From Shimwellia pseudoproteus (GTDB lineage: Bacteria > Pseudomonadota > Gammaproteobacteria > Enterobacterales > Enterobacteriaceae), in the NCBI RefSeq assembly GCF_016415625.1, contig NZ_WBXP01000005.1:60583-124582 (forward strand): a stretch of 64,000 nt of DNA. Reading direction: 5' to 3'. The notes beneath the pieces were generated by a model, which made no database searches, was not told the origin of the DNA, and saw only the letters and a program-made list of their open reading frames with translations. The position numbers and the translations under genes are program-made. Numbering within the stretch: the first letter of the stretch is position 1; each line of letters starts with the position of its first letter. Positions 20,014 to 29,056 of this stretch are shown here, piece after piece.

Positions 20014-20559
20014 TCAGTCCTGGGCTTCGCTAAGATCGCGCAGGTACTGGAAAATCTGGCGGGCAGATTTTGGCGGTTTGTTATCGGTCTTCTCTTTGCG
20101 GGCATTACGCACCAGAGAACGCAACTGCTGGCGGTCTGCGGCCGGGAAGAGTGCCAGCACATCCGGGATCGCATCATCGCCTTCCTCAATCAGCCGGTCA
20201 CGCAGCCCTTCCAGTTTATGGAACAGGGCCACCTGCTGGTTGTGGCGGTTTTTCAGCTTATCCAGCGCCTGGCGAATCGGCTCGACATCGCGCTGGCGTA
20301 ACATTTTACCAATCAGCTGGAGCTGGCGGCGACGGCCTTCCTTTTTGATCTTCTGGGCCAGCTCAACAGCCGCGCGCAGATCGTCATCCAGCGGAATTTT
20401 ATCCAGGCCATTTTTGCCCAGTTCGGTCAGCTCAACACCGAGATCTTTCAGCTCTTCGGCATCGCGTTTAATTTCACTTTTACTGACCCAGATGATCTCG
20501 TCATCTTCTTCTTCATCATCCGGGACATTCTCGAGCCAGTCTTCAGGCTGCTTGGTCAT
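20014..20559 (-). CDS. yjgA: Dual-action ribosomal maturation protein DarP (YjgA)
   Basis: A 181-residue, highly charged, helical protein (E. coli 183 residues) that associates with late 50S ribosomal precursors and helps the peptidyl-transferase centre mature. It starts [20 protein letters not shown], an acidic N-terminus, and contains [20 protein letters not shown] and the C-terminal [16 protein letters not shown], both near-identical to E. coli YjgA. AGGAG-like CAGGAGC... precedes the ATG at 20559 on the minus strand. It diverges from pmbA as in E. coli; on the other side the backbone is interrupted by the siderophore and rpn genes. Confidence 0.94.
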   Translation of the reverse strand: MTKQPEDWLENVPDDEEEDDEIIWVSKSEIKRDAEELKDLGVELTELGKNGLDKIPLDDDLRAAVELAQKIKKEGRRRQLQLIGKMLRQRDVEPIRQALDKLKNRHNQQVALFHKLEGLRDRLIEEGDDAIPDVLALFPAADRQQLRSLVRNARKEKTDNKPPKSARQIFQYLRDLSEAQD

Positions 20560-20732
20560 TTCAGGCTCCTCAACAAAAGAGACTAATAGTATCAGTTCAG
20601 AGGCGCACAGCGAAATGGTTCTCTGATAGACTTCAACCCAGATGGCTTTACTTTATCTGGAATAAGTTGGGCTGAGTGACCGCCTCCAGGCGGTGTTGGC
20701 GCACTCCACCGTACATACATTATGGCATCGCA

Positions 20733-22073
20733 ATGAAACTAATTACACAAGTTACTCAGCAACGCAAAACTCTTGAGCAGGCTGTGGCCCGGGCACTGGA
20801 GCTGGCCTCCGGCAAAGCGGATGGCGCTGAAGTTGCCGTTACCAAAACCACCGGCATTAGTGTCAGTACGCGCTACGGTGAAGTGGAAAACGTCGAATTT
20901 AACAGCGACGGCGCCCTGGGGCTGACGGTTTACCTTCAGAACCGCAAAGGCAGCGCCTCTTCTACAGATCTCAGCCCCGAGGCAATCGAACGCACGGTGC
21001 AGGCGGCGCTGGATATCGCCCGCTACACCTCTGCGGACCCTTGTGCCGGGGTGGCGGATAAAGAACTGCTGGCGTTTGAGGCCCCGGATCTGGATCTGTT
21101 CCATCCGGCGGAAGTGGACGCGGATCGCGCTATTGAGCTGGCCTCCCGGGCGGAACAGGCGTCCCTCAATGTGGATAAACGCATCACCAATACCGAGGGG
21201 GGCAGTTTTAACAGCCACTACGGTATTAAAGTTTTCGGCAACAGCCACGGCATGCTGCAAAGCTATTGTTCTACCCGCCATTCCCTGTCCAGCTGTGTGA
21301 TCGGCGAGCAAAACGGCAGTATGGAACGGGATTATGCCTACACCATTGGCCGGGCTATTGAAGATTTACGCAGCCCGGAATGGGTGGGTGAAGAGTGCGC
21401 CCGCCGCACCCTGGCCCGTCTGGCCCCCCGTAAACTGTCGACCATGAAAGCACCGGTTATCTTCGCCGCAGAGGCCGCGACCGGCCTGTTCGGCCACCTG
21501 GTGGGCGCCATTGCCGGTGGTGCGGTATACCGCAAATCCACCTTCCTGCTTGACGCGTTGGGCCAGCAGATCCTGCCGGAATGGCTGACCATTGAAGAGC
21601 ACCCCCATATCCTCAAGGGCCTGGCATCCACCCCGTTTGACAGTGAAGGGGTACGTACTGAGCGCCGGGATATCGTGAAAGACGGGGTGTTACAACAGTG
21701 GCTGCTGACCAACTACTCGGCCCGTAAGCTGGGGCTGAAAAGCACCGGCCACGCCGGGGGCATCCACAACTGGCGTATTGCCGGGCGCGGCCTGGATTTT
21801 GACGGTCTGCTGAAAGAGATGGGCACCGGCCTGGTGGTCACCGAGCTAATGGGCCAGGGGGTTAGTGGTATTACCGGGGATTATTCCCGCGGCGCCGCCG
21901 GTTTCTGGGTTGAAAATGGACAAATCCAGTACCCGGTCAGTGAGATCACCATCGCAGGAAATCTCAAAGATATGTGGCGTAATATCGTCACAACCGGGGA
22001 TGACATTGAAACCCGCAGCAATATTCAGTGTGGTTCGGTATTGCTGCCGGAAATGAAAATCGCCGGGCAATAA
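20733..22073 (+). CDS. pmbA: TldE/PmbA, non-catalytic subunit of the TldD/E metalloprotease
   Basis: With TldD it forms a cytoplasmic protease that trims modified peptides such as microcin B17 and degrades the CcdA antitoxin. PmbA is the structural partner and lacks the HExxxH zinc motif, and none is seen here. The 446-residue product starts [12 protein letters not shown] and matches E. coli PmbA (450) throughout, including [19 protein letters not shown] and the C-terminal [17 protein letters not shown]. The ATG at 20733 was preferred; the E. coli start four codons earlier is not preserved, because the corresponding ATG at 20722 is out of frame here. cybC follows. Confidence 0.94.
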   Translation: MKLITQVTQQRKTLEQAVARALELASGKADGAEVAVTKTTGISVSTRYGEVENVEFNSDGALGLTVYLQNRKGSASSTDLSPEAIERTVQAALDIARYTSADPCAGVADKELLAFEAPDLDLFHPAEVDADRAIELASRAEQASLNVDKRITNTEGGSFNSHYGIKVFGNSHGMLQSYCSTRHSLSSCVIGEQNGSMERDYAYTIGRAIEDLRSPEWVGEECARRTLARLAPRKLSTMKAPVIFAAEAATGLFGHLVGAIAGGAVYRKSTFLLDALGQQILPEWLTIEEHPHILKGLASTPFDSEGVRTERRDIVKDGVLQQWLLTNYSARKLGLKSTGHAGGIHNWRIAGRGLDFDGLLKEMGTGLVVTELMGQGVSGITGDYSRGAAGFWVENGQIQYPVSEITIAGNLKDMWRNIVTTGDDIETRSNIQCGSVLLPEMKIAGQ

Positions 22074-22241
22074 CTTTCCCTGCCAGCGCCGCGCCGCCCC
22101 GCACAGTATTGCGTTGCGGCGCGGCGAATCATGGGGATGCGCGGTGGGGGCATCGCATTACCGGTCTACCCAATCCCTGCCGCATCGACACCTCGATTAA
22201 TAACCCTGCCCGCTCGCGGGTACACGATAAAAGGGACGCCG

Positions 22242-22631
22242 ATGCGTAACACACTCTTTGCAATGTTAACCGTTTCAACGCTGCTGTTTACCAGCGCCAG
22301 TGCGCTCGCCCGGGACGTGGGTGAGGATATGGACACCATTGCCGGGCACTACAGCATTGTGCTCAAAACCGATGATGCCGCTAAGATGAAAGACGCCCTT
22401 GAGAAAATGCGCGCCGCGGCAGTGGACGCCCAGCGAGGGACCCCGCCAAAGCTGGAAAAGCTGGATTATGACAGCCCGGAAATGAAAGATTACCGCCACG
22501 GTATGGACATACTGCTTAGCCAGATTGACGGGGCGCTGGCGCTCGTCAATGAGGGCAAAGTGAAAGAGGCCAAAGCCGCCGCCGAAGATTTTAAAACCAC
22601 CCGCAATACCTACCACAAAAAATACCGCTGA
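22242..22631 (+). CDS. cybC: Periplasmic soluble cytochrome b562
   Basis: A small four-helix-bundle haem protein of unknown electron partner. The 129-residue precursor has a signal peptide (about 1-22, ending ALA). The mature chain has the axial ligands expected from E. coli: Met7 (RDVGEDM) and the histidine in the C-terminal [29 protein letters not shown] and [12 protein letters not shown] are the conserved core. The ATG at 22242 gives a proper signal peptide; the frame is open 37 codons further upstream without a start signal. In E. coli nrdG follows closely; here 16 kb of catabolic genes intervene. Confidence 0.92.
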   Translation: MRNTLFAMLTVSTLLFTSASALARDVGEDMDTIAGHYSIVLKTDDAAKMKDALEKMRAAAVDAQRGTPPKLEKLDYDSPEMKDYRHGMDILLSQIDGALALVNEGKVKEAKAAAEDFKTTRNTYHKKYR

Positions 22632-22651
22632 TCCGGCGGCTACCACCAACG

Positions 22652-22680
22652 TATCATGGTCACCGCTGGTGGCCATGATA
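22652..22680. terminator. Hairpin downstream of cybC
   Basis: A 13-base stem (TATCATGGTCACC pairing with GGTGGCCATGATA, one G-U wobble) and a three-base loop, about 20 bases past the cybC stop. No T-run follows, so it may be a weak terminator or an mRNA 3'-end stabiliser. Confidence 0.45.
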
Positions 22681-22774
22681 TAAGCTCTCCCGGCAATCAC
22701 GCCTCCTGCACCTGCGGTTTCCTTTCCCCATAGCAGATATCCTCCAAATAATTATTACTCTCAGGCTAATGGTT

Positions 22775-22798
22775 ATGCATGATGCTTAATTGATGCAT
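22775..22798. promoter_or_regulatory. Possible MdcR-binding symmetry upstream of mdcA
   Basis: Two ATGCAT hexamers, at 22775-22780 and 22793-22798, separated by 12 bases in an AT-rich setting 72 bases before mdcA. LysR-type regulators bind interrupted dyads of this scale. This is a weak, position-based suggestion. Confidence 0.3.
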
Positions 22799-22869
22799 TT
22801 ATCATCGTGGTCCAGACTAAACCCCAGCATTAAGCAATCAAAATGATTAGCTGAATCAGGAGGTTAATA

Positions 22870-24525
22870 ATGTTGTCTGGGCAAACGCCAGCGCGAGTCT
22901 GGAATTCGCGCCGTACTGAGAAGCAGCGTCGCAAAGCCTTGCTGCCGGTACAGGGCAAGGTGATCCCAACGGCTCACCTTGTCGATATGATGGAAAAACT
23001 GATCGCCCCTGGCGACCGTGTGGTTCTGGAGGGTAACAACCAGAAACAAGCCGATTTCCTCTCCCGCTCCCTCGCGGAAGTTAACCCGCAAAAAATTCAC
23101 GACCTGCACATGATAATGCCAAGTGTCGGTCGCCCTGAGCATCTGGATATCTTTGAAAAAGGGATTGCCCGTAAGCTGGACTTTTCGTTCTCCGGCACCC
23201 AGAGCCTGCGGATCTCCCAGTTGCTGGAAGACGGTTTACTGGAAATCGGTGCAATTCACACCTATATCGAGCTCTATTCCCGCCTGTATGTCGACCTGGC
23301 CCCCAATATCGCGCTGATCGCCGGCTATAAAGCGGACCGCAACGGTAATCTCTATACCGGGCCAAGTACCGAAGACACGCCGGCGCTGGTTGAAGCGGCC
23401 GCCTTCCACGACGGTATTGTCATTGCCCAGGTTAACGAACTGGTGGATGAAGAGTGCGACCTGCCGCGGGTTGATATTCCTGGTTCCTGGATAGACTACG
23501 TGGTGGTTGCCGACAAGCCGTTCTTTATTGAACCGCTGTTCACCCGCGACCCGCGCCTGATCAAACAAGAACATATCCTGATGGCGATGATGGCCATCAA
23601 AGGGATTTATGCCGAGCACCAGGTGCAGTCACTCAATCACGGTATCGGCTTTAACACCGCGGCTATCGAACTGCTGCTGCCCACCTATGGTGAACAACTG
23701 GGGCTGCGGGGCAAGATCTGTAAACACTGGACCCTGAACCCGCATCCGACCCTGATCCCCGCCATCGAAAGCGGCTGGGTTGAAAGCGTGCATTGCTTCG
23801 GCGGCGAACTGGGGATGGAAGAGTATATCCGCGCCCGTCCGGACGTGTTCTTTACCGGTGCCGATGGTTCTATGCGCTCTAACCGTGCGTTCTGCCAGTT
23901 AGCCGGCCAGTATGCCGTTGATATGTTTATCGGCTCTACCTTACAGGTGGATGGCGATGCCAACTCATCCACTGTTACCCGGGGCCGTCTGTCCGGATTT
24001 GGCGGTGCGCCCAATATGGGCCATGACCCGCATGGCCGCCGCCATGCCTCTCCGGCCTGGCTGAACATGATAACCGAGCCTGACCCGATGAAACGCGGCA
24101 AAAAGCTGGTGGTACAGATGGTGGAAACCTTCCAGGCCGGCGTTAAACCCACCTTTGTGGAAACCCTGGAAGCGGTAGAAGTTGCCAAAACCAGCGGAAT
24201 GCCGCTGGCCCCGGTAATGATTTACGGGGATGACGTGACCCATGTGCTGACCGAAGAAGGCCTGGCCTACCTCTACCGTGCGAAAGATCTGGAAGAGCGC
24301 CGCGCCATGGTGGCCGCGGTTGCCGGGATCACCGATGTCGGCCTGGGGGTTGATCCGAAACGGGTAGCCGAACTGCGTAACAGCGGCAAGGTACTGTTCC
24401 CGGAAGACATGGGGATCCGCCGCAGCGATGCGACCCGTTCGCTGCTGGCCGCCAGCAGTGTCGCGGACCTGGTGGAATGGTCCGGTGGCCTGTACAACCC
24501 GCCTGCGAAATTCCGGAGCTGGTAA
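22870..24525 (+). CDS. mdcA: Malonate decarboxylase alpha subunit (acetyl-ACP:malonate ACP transferase)
   Basis: Exchanges acetyl for malonyl on the acyl carrier subunit MdcC, starting the cycle that decarboxylates malonate to acetate and CO2. The 551-residue protein starts MLSGQTPARVWNSRR and shows the CoA-transferase-like organisation of Klebsiella MdcA, with conserved segments VGRPEHLDIFEKG, LSGFGGAPNMGHDPHGRRHAS split over the second domain, and GVDPKRVAELRNSG near the end. AGGAGG stands seven bases before the ATG. First gene of mdcABCDEFGH; its stop overlaps mdcB by one base (TAATG). Confidence 0.95.
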   Translation: MLSGQTPARVWNSRRTEKQRRKALLPVQGKVIPTAHLVDMMEKLIAPGDRVVLEGNNQKQADFLSRSLAEVNPQKIHDLHMIMPSVGRPEHLDIFEKGIARKLDFSFSGTQSLRISQLLEDGLLEIGAIHTYIELYSRLYVDLAPNIALIAGYKADRNGNLYTGPSTEDTPALVEAAAFHDGIVIAQVNELVDEECDLPRVDIPGSWIDYVVVADKPFFIEPLFTRDPRLIKQEHILMAMMAIKGIYAEHQVQSLNHGIGFNTAAIELLLPTYGEQLGLRGKICKHWTLNPHPTLIPAIESGWVESVHCFGGELGMEEYIRARPDVFFTGADGSMRSNRAFCQLAGQYAVDMFIGSTLQVDGDANSSTVTRGRLSGFGGAPNMGHDPHGRRHASPAWLNMITEPDPMKRGKKLVVQMVETFQAGVKPTFVETLEAVEVAKTSGMPLAPVMIYGDDVTHVLTEEGLAYLYRAKDLEERRAMVAAVAGITDVGLGVDPKRVAELRNSGKVLFPEDMGIRRSDATRSLLAASSVADLVEWSGGLYNPPAKFRSW

Positions 24526-25391
24526 TGAAACTGCAACCACAGACTCACGCTGAGGAGCTGGCCTGCTGGCTGGCCGCTAACGCCACAGCGTCCCTGATAG
24601 ACGAAGCGCGGCTTAGCCCGAAGCCGGGTCTCGTGGATAGCCGGGGGAACGGGGCGCACAGTGATTTATCCCTGGCGCTGATGGAGCGCTCTGCGCACAG
24701 CCTGACCCCGACGTTTCATGCGCTGGCATTACAAAGCTGGCGACGTCCTGCGGATATTGCACTGCGTGAAACCGTGGGGCGCCTGGGCCGGGAAGGGGAA
24801 GTAGCGATGATGCAGGCCACCGGCGGGGTGAATACCCACCGTGGGGCTATCTGGGCATTAGGTTTACTGGTCAGCGCCAGCGCCATGCTCGGTGCCCAGG
24901 CCAGTAGCCATCAGGTGGCCCGCCAGGCCGCCGGGCTGGCGCAACTGCCGGACAGCGCTGCCCCCCGGGTCTTCAGCAAAGGGCTGCGCGCCACCCACCG
25001 TTATCGGGTGCCGGGTGCCCGGGAAGAGGCCCAGCGTGGCTTCCCACATGTGATGGACCTGGCACTGCCCCGGTTGCGCCTCAGTCGCGCCCGGGGAGGT
25101 AACGAGAGCCAGGCCCGGCTGGATGCATTGATGGCGATTATGACCTCCCTGAGTGATACCTGTGTGCTGAACCGCGCCGGAATGCCGGGGCTGGAGGCGA
25201 TGCAACAGGGGGCCAGGGCGGTGCTGGCCGCCGGCGGCTGCGCAACCGCGCCAGGCCGCGCGGCGCTCGCCCGGCTGGATGACCGGATGCTGGCACTGAA
25301 TGCCTCACCGGGCGGTGCCGCAGACTTGCTGGCCGCCACGGTCTTTCTCGACAGCATCAGTGACCCGCAGGCGTCCCATTTACCAAATTAA
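24525..25391 (+). CDS. mdcB: Triphosphoribosyl-dephospho-CoA synthase MdcB
   Basis: Makes 2'-(5''-triphosphoribosyl)-3'-dephospho-CoA from ATP and dephospho-CoA, the precursor of the MdcC prosthetic group. The 288 residues are of the CitG/MdcB family: LSPKPGLVDSRGNGAHSDLS near residue 30 is the family signature, and TGGVNTHRGAIWALG is the second conserved block. The ATG at 24525 overlaps the mdcA stop; the longer frame inside mdcA lacks support. A pathway maturation gene inside the catabolic operon is standard for biotin-independent malonate decarboxylases. Confidence 0.93.
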   Translation: MKLQPQTHAEELACWLAANATASLIDEARLSPKPGLVDSRGNGAHSDLSLALMERSAHSLTPTFHALALQSWRRPADIALRETVGRLGREGEVAMMQATGGVNTHRGAIWALGLLVSASAMLGAQASSHQVARQAAGLAQLPDSAAPRVFSKGLRATHRYRVPGAREEAQRGFPHVMDLALPRLRLSRARGGNESQARLDALMAIMTSLSDTCVLNRAGMPGLEAMQQGARAVLAAGGCATAPGRAALARLDDRMLALNASPGGAADLLAATVFLDSISDPQASHLPN

Positions 25392-25400
25392 GAGGGTGTT

Positions 25401-25700
25401 ATGGAACAGATTACATTGTCATTTCCTGCCAGCCGTTCGCTGAACGGCAGAGCACTGGCAGGGGTGGTAGGTTCCGGTGATATGGAAGTGTTGTTCACCG
25501 CGGACCAGGGGCAAATGCTCACCATTGAAATTACCACGTCCGTTGATAACAGCACGGGCCGCTGGAACGCACTGTTCGACCGGCTGGACAAACTGAATGG
25601 CCTGCCTGCCGGGGTCCTGACGATCCACGACTTTGGGGCCACGCCAGGGGTTGCCCGCATTCGTATCGAACAGGTATTTGAAGAGGTGAGCCATGCGTAA
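25401..25700 (+). CDS. mdcC: Malonate decarboxylase acyl carrier protein (delta subunit)
   Basis: The 99-residue carrier, the same length as Klebsiella MdcC. Ser25 in the VVGSGDMEVLF segment is the expected attachment site for the phosphoribosyl-dephospho-CoA arm, added by MdcG. The arm carries the acetyl or malonyl thioester between MdcA and the MdcD-MdcE decarboxylase. AGAGGG precedes the ATG. The 3' end overlaps mdcD by eight bases. Confidence 0.94.
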   Translation: MEQITLSFPASRSLNGRALAGVVGSGDMEVLFTADQGQMLTIEITTSVDNSTGRWNALFDRLDKLNGLPAGVLTIHDFGATPGVARIRIEQVFEEVSHA

Positions 25701-26526
25701 CGATCCGAGTTTTATTGAATTAAAAGCGCGCCAGCGTGCTAAAGCGCTGCTGGATGACGGCAGCTATCGCGAACTGCTGGATCCATTTGACGGCATTATC
25801 TCCCCGTGGTTAGGTCCTCAGGGCATCGTACCCCAGGCCGATGACGGCATGGTGGTTGCCAAAGGGACCATTAACGGCAAACCCTCGGTGGTGATTGCCA
25901 TCGAAGGTGCCTTCCAGGGCGGCAGTATGGGGGAAGTCTCCGGGGCCAAAATGGCCGCCGCGCTGGAAATGGCCGCCGAAGATAACCGCAACGGCATTGC
26001 CACCCAGGCCGTGCTGTGCCTGGAAACCGGCGGTGTGCGCTTACAGGAAGCGAACCTTGGCCTGGCCGCCATTGCCGATATTCACGCCGCCATTGTTGAC
26101 CTGCGCCAGTATGCACCGGTGGTCGGGATTGTGGCCGGTACCGTGGGCTGCTTTGGCGGGATGTCTATCGCCGCGGCGCTGTGCAGCTACCTGATTGTCA
26201 CCCGTGAGGCCCGCCTCGGCCTGAACGGCCCGCAGGTTATCGAACAGGAAGCGGGGATCGACGAGTACGACTCCCGGGATCGTCCGTTTATCTGGAGCAT
26301 GACCGGTGGCGAAGTGCGTTACCAGAGTGGCCTGGTGGATGCTCTGGTCGGGGATGGCGTCAACGCGGTGAAACAGGCGATGAACGACATGCTGGCCAAA
26401 GGCGTGCGCCGCGAAGAACGCACGGATAAATACCAATGGTTCCTTGAGCGTTTGACCAACTTCGACACCCGTCAGCAGGCTGATGCTGCCCAGATCAACG
26501 CGCTTTTTGCAGGGGAGAAGAAATAA
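25693..26526 (+). CDS. mdcD: Malonate decarboxylase beta subunit
   Basis: Half of the decarboxylase that removes CO2 from malonyl-S-MdcC; 277 residues. It has the crotonase/carboxyltransferase fold, with an oxyanion-hole type glycine-rich segment GGSMGEVSGAKMAAALE and GIVAGTVGCFGGMSIAAAL. It works as a complex with MdcE. AGGTGAG lies before its ATG inside mdcC, and its TAA shares a base with the mdcE ATG, so the C-D-E subunits are tightly coupled. Confidence 0.94.
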   Translation: MRNDPSFIELKARQRAKALLDDGSYRELLDPFDGIISPWLGPQGIVPQADDGMVVAKGTINGKPSVVIAIEGAFQGGSMGEVSGAKMAAALEMAAEDNRNGIATQAVLCLETGGVRLQEANLGLAAIADIHAAIVDLRQYAPVVGIVAGTVGCFGGMSIAAALCSYLIVTREARLGLNGPQVIEQEAGIDEYDSRDRPFIWSMTGGEVRYQSGLVDALVGDGVNAVKQAMNDMLAKGVRREERTDKYQWFLERLTNFDTRQQADAAQINALFAGEKK

Positions 26527-27338
26527 TGACCCAGAATAGTAGCCGTGGTGCCCTGTGGCTGGAAAAACTGGCACCCAATGCCCAGCGCCTGTCTGGCCTG
26601 TGCGCCTCTGTACAGGTTGCCGATGGTGACCTGAACGGTGAACCCGCCCGCTTTATTGCCGTGGTGCCCGATGCCAACAACCACTTCCCCCGGGCTGCCG
26701 GCGGTGAAGTTGGCTTGCTGGAAGGCTGGACCCTGGCAAAAGTGGTTAATGACACCATCGCGGCGGACGCTGCTCAAACAGTGAAACGGCCGATCATTGC
26801 GGTGATCGACGTACCAAGCCAGGCCTATGGCCGCCGTGAAGAAGCCTTTGGGATCCATCAGGCCCTGGCCGGTGCGGCAGCGGCTTATGCCAAAGCGCGT
26901 CTGGCGGGCCACCCGGTGATTGGGCTGATTGTCGGTAAAGCCATGTCCGGGGCGTTCCTCGCCCACGGCTACCAGGCCAACCGCCTGATAGCCCTGAACG
27001 ACAGCGGCGTACTGATCCACGCCATGGGGAAAGCGTCTGCAGCGCGCATTACCCTGCGCAGTGTGGCGTCCCTCGAAGCGCTGGCGGCCACCATCCCGCC
27101 AATGGCCTATGACATCAGCAACTATGCCACCCTTGGCTTGCTCTCTTCACTGCTGAATGTCACCAGTGCCACCGCCCCGACCAGTGATGACCTTACGCTG
27201 GTCAATAACACACTAAAACAAGCGGTTATTGATGCCCGCCAGGACGTGACCCTCAAAAATCGTCTGGGTGCCAAAAACCGCCACAGCTCTGCGCTGGTGC
27301 GTGAACGTATGCGTGCCAGTTGGTCATCAGCTAACTAA
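26526..27338 (+). CDS. mdcE: Malonate decarboxylase gamma subunit
   Basis: Partner of MdcD in the decarboxylase step; 270 residues with the second carboxyltransferase-like half. The motif GLIVGKAMSGAFLAHGYQA (about residues 137-155) is the conserved glycine-rich block of MdcE proteins. It is followed by a 137-base gap with a strong hairpin before the transporter gene mdcF. Confidence 0.94.
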   Translation: MTQNSSRGALWLEKLAPNAQRLSGLCASVQVADGDLNGEPARFIAVVPDANNHFPRAAGGEVGLLEGWTLAKVVNDTIAADAAQTVKRPIIAVIDVPSQAYGRREEAFGIHQALAGAAAAYAKARLAGHPVIGLIVGKAMSGAFLAHGYQANRLIALNDSGVLIHAMGKASAARITLRSVASLEALAATIPPMAYDISNYATLGLLSSLLNVTSATAPTSDDLTLVNNTLKQAVIDARQDVTLKNRLGAKNRHSSALVRERMRASWSSAN

Positions 27339-27383
27339 GTATTCATTGCCCGACCAAATACCTGCCGGACATTAAACCCAATA

Positions 27384-27406
27384 GGTGGGCACGCACTGTG
27401 CCCACC
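27384..27406 (+). terminator. Intercistronic hairpin between mdcE and mdcF
   Basis: Perfect nine-base arms GGTGGGCAC and GTGCCCACC around GCACT. There is no T-run, and mdcF is on the same strand with no obvious promoter of its own. It is more likely an mRNA stability or partial-attenuation element that separates the enzyme genes from mdcFGH than a full terminator. Confidence 0.5.
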
Positions 27407-27475
27407 GGGAAGGTTGTTGCCGAAAAATAATAATCATCGCTTTCTATCCGTATTTTTTTAACTACAGGTGAAGTT

Positions 27476-28435
27476 ATGGCTTATGTAATTATTCGTGCAC
27501 TTGCCCCTATTTTTGTCATCATATTACTGGGTTTCTGGGCCGGTAAGACAAAAATGGTGGACAACCAAAATGTCTCCCTACTCAATATCTTTGTGATGGA
27601 TTTTGCCCTGCCGGCGGCGCTGTTCAGCGCCACCGTGCAGACCCCCTGGGCAGGTATTGTTGCCCAGTCCCCGCTGGTGCTGGTATTAACCCTGGCGATG
27701 TGGATAACCTACGCGGCGATCTATTTCCTGGCGGTGGGCGTATTTAAAAAATCCCCTCAGGACGCTGCAGTGCTGACCCTGACAGTAGCATTGCCCAACT
27801 ATGCGGCACTCGGCTTGCCTATCCTCGGCAGCGTGCTGGGGGAAGGCCCGTCAACCTCCCTGTCTGTGGCGGTGTCTATCGCCTGTGGCTCTGTGCTGAT
27901 GACCCCGTTCTGCCTGCTGATCCTCGAGCGCGAAAAAGCCCGCGCCGCTGGCGAAAATATGGGATCTACACTGTCCATGCTGCCGGTGTTGATGTGGCGC
28001 TCCGTGAAAAAACCGATTGTCTGGGGGCCGCTGCTGGGGGTTATTTTGTCCGCCATCGGGATTAAAATGCCGGATCTGTTCCTCGCCGCTATCAAACCAC
28101 TGGGCCTTTCTGCCACGGCGGCAGCGCTGTACCTGACCGGGGTTATCCTGTCTGCCCGTAAGCTGAAAATTAATACCATGGTCGTGGTGGCCACGGTGGC
28201 TAAACTACTGATTCAGCCGGTGATTGCCTGGGGTCTGGTGGTGGCTTTTGGTATTCAGGGGCCGGTGGCCATCACCGCTGTGCTGATGATTGCGCTGGCG
28301 GCGGGTTTCTTCGGTGTCGTTTTTGGCAACCGCTTTGGCGTACAGTCACCGGATGCGGAGGCCGTATTACTGCTGAGTTCGATTCTGAGTATTCTGTCAC
28401 TGCCGCTGTTTATTAGCTTAACCTCAGGAATGTAA
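27476..28435 (+). CDS. mdcF: Malonate transporter, auxin efflux carrier (AEC) family
   Basis: Inner-membrane protein of 319 residues with about ten hydrophobic segments in the two-halves arrangement of AEC transporters. N-terminal motif IIRALAPIFVIILLGFWAGK and the central conserved LTVALPNYAALGLPIL block are typical. MdcF-type proteins are the presumed malonate importers in Klebsiella and Malonomonas clusters. GGTGAAG lies before the ATG at 27476. Two bases separate its stop from mdcG. Confidence 0.92.
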   Translation: MAYVIIRALAPIFVIILLGFWAGKTKMVDNQNVSLLNIFVMDFALPAALFSATVQTPWAGIVAQSPLVLVLTLAMWITYAAIYFLAVGVFKKSPQDAAVLTLTVALPNYAALGLPILGSVLGEGPSTSLSVAVSIACGSVLMTPFCLLILEREKARAAGENMGSTLSMLPVLMWRSVKKPIVWGPLLGVILSAIGIKMPDLFLAAIKPLGLSATAAALYLTGVILSARKLKINTMVVVATVAKLLIQPVIAWGLVVAFGIQGPVAITAVLMIALAAGFFGVVFGNRFGVQSPDAEAVLLLSSILSILSLPLFISLTSGM

Positions 28436-28437
28436 TC

Positions 28438-29055
28438 ATGAAATTTACGTCACGGGCTCACGATCTGCTGTGGCTGGATCGCGACACCTCCCTGGAGGGG
28501 ATCACCGCAAATTGGGTTACTGAGCAGTGGCACTGTGGGCTACCTGTGGTGGTGCGCCGTGACGTAAACCAGCAAGGGCGGATCCCGGTTGGGGTCCGCG
28601 GGGCAACGCGGGCTGAGCGTGCCGCCGGTTGGGTGGACCCCAGCCATATCGTGCGGGTGGTCACCCCGGAGCAGTTATCCCGGCCTGCGATGCTGGACGC
28701 TTCTCCCTATGCGGGGTTCGCCCCGCTGCGGGGGGCCAGGCAACTGGCGATGATTTCCTGGCCCTGGGAATGGGGCATTACCGGCAGCAGCGGCTATGCC
28801 CTGGCGACCGGGGCCTCTGTGCTGCATGCGGACAGCGACCTTGATGTGATTATCCGCGCGCCCCACCCGCTGAAACCGGCGCTACTGCATATCTGGCAGC
28901 AGCAGGTGGCCGGGTTATCCTGCCGGGTGGATACCCAGCTGGAAACCCCCCACGGGGCAATGGCGCTAAATGAATGGCTGCGCGACGGGCGGGGGCTATT
29001 GAAAACCAACCACGGCCCGTTACTGGCCGCCTCGCCGTGGCATCTGGAGGCGTGA
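28438..29055 (+). CDS. mdcG: Phosphoribosyl-dephospho-CoA transferase (holo-MdcC synthase)
   Basis: Transfers the phosphoribosyl-dephospho-CoA group from the MdcB product onto Ser25 of apo-MdcC. The 205-residue protein has the nucleotidyltransferase-like core: GSSGYALATG followed by the acidic ADSDLDVIIR, whose aspartates would bind metal. N-terminal RAHDLLWLD and the GVRGATRAERAAGWV block are conserved in MdcG. It sits between mdcF and mdcH with only one or two bases to each neighbour. Confidence 0.92.
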   Translation: MKFTSRAHDLLWLDRDTSLEGITANWVTEQWHCGLPVVVRRDVNQQGRIPVGVRGATRAERAAGWVDPSHIVRVVTPEQLSRPAMLDASPYAGFAPLRGARQLAMISWPWEWGITGSSGYALATGASVLHADSDLDVIIRAPHPLKPALLHIWQQQVAGLSCRVDTQLETPHGAMALNEWLRDGRGLLKTNHGPLLAASPWHLEA

Positions 29056-29056
29056 G

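Noticed and set aside
24477..24524. Earlier start for mdcB inside mdcA
   Set aside because: The ATG at 24525 overlaps the mdcA stop in the usual TAATG coupling and matches the family N-terminus.
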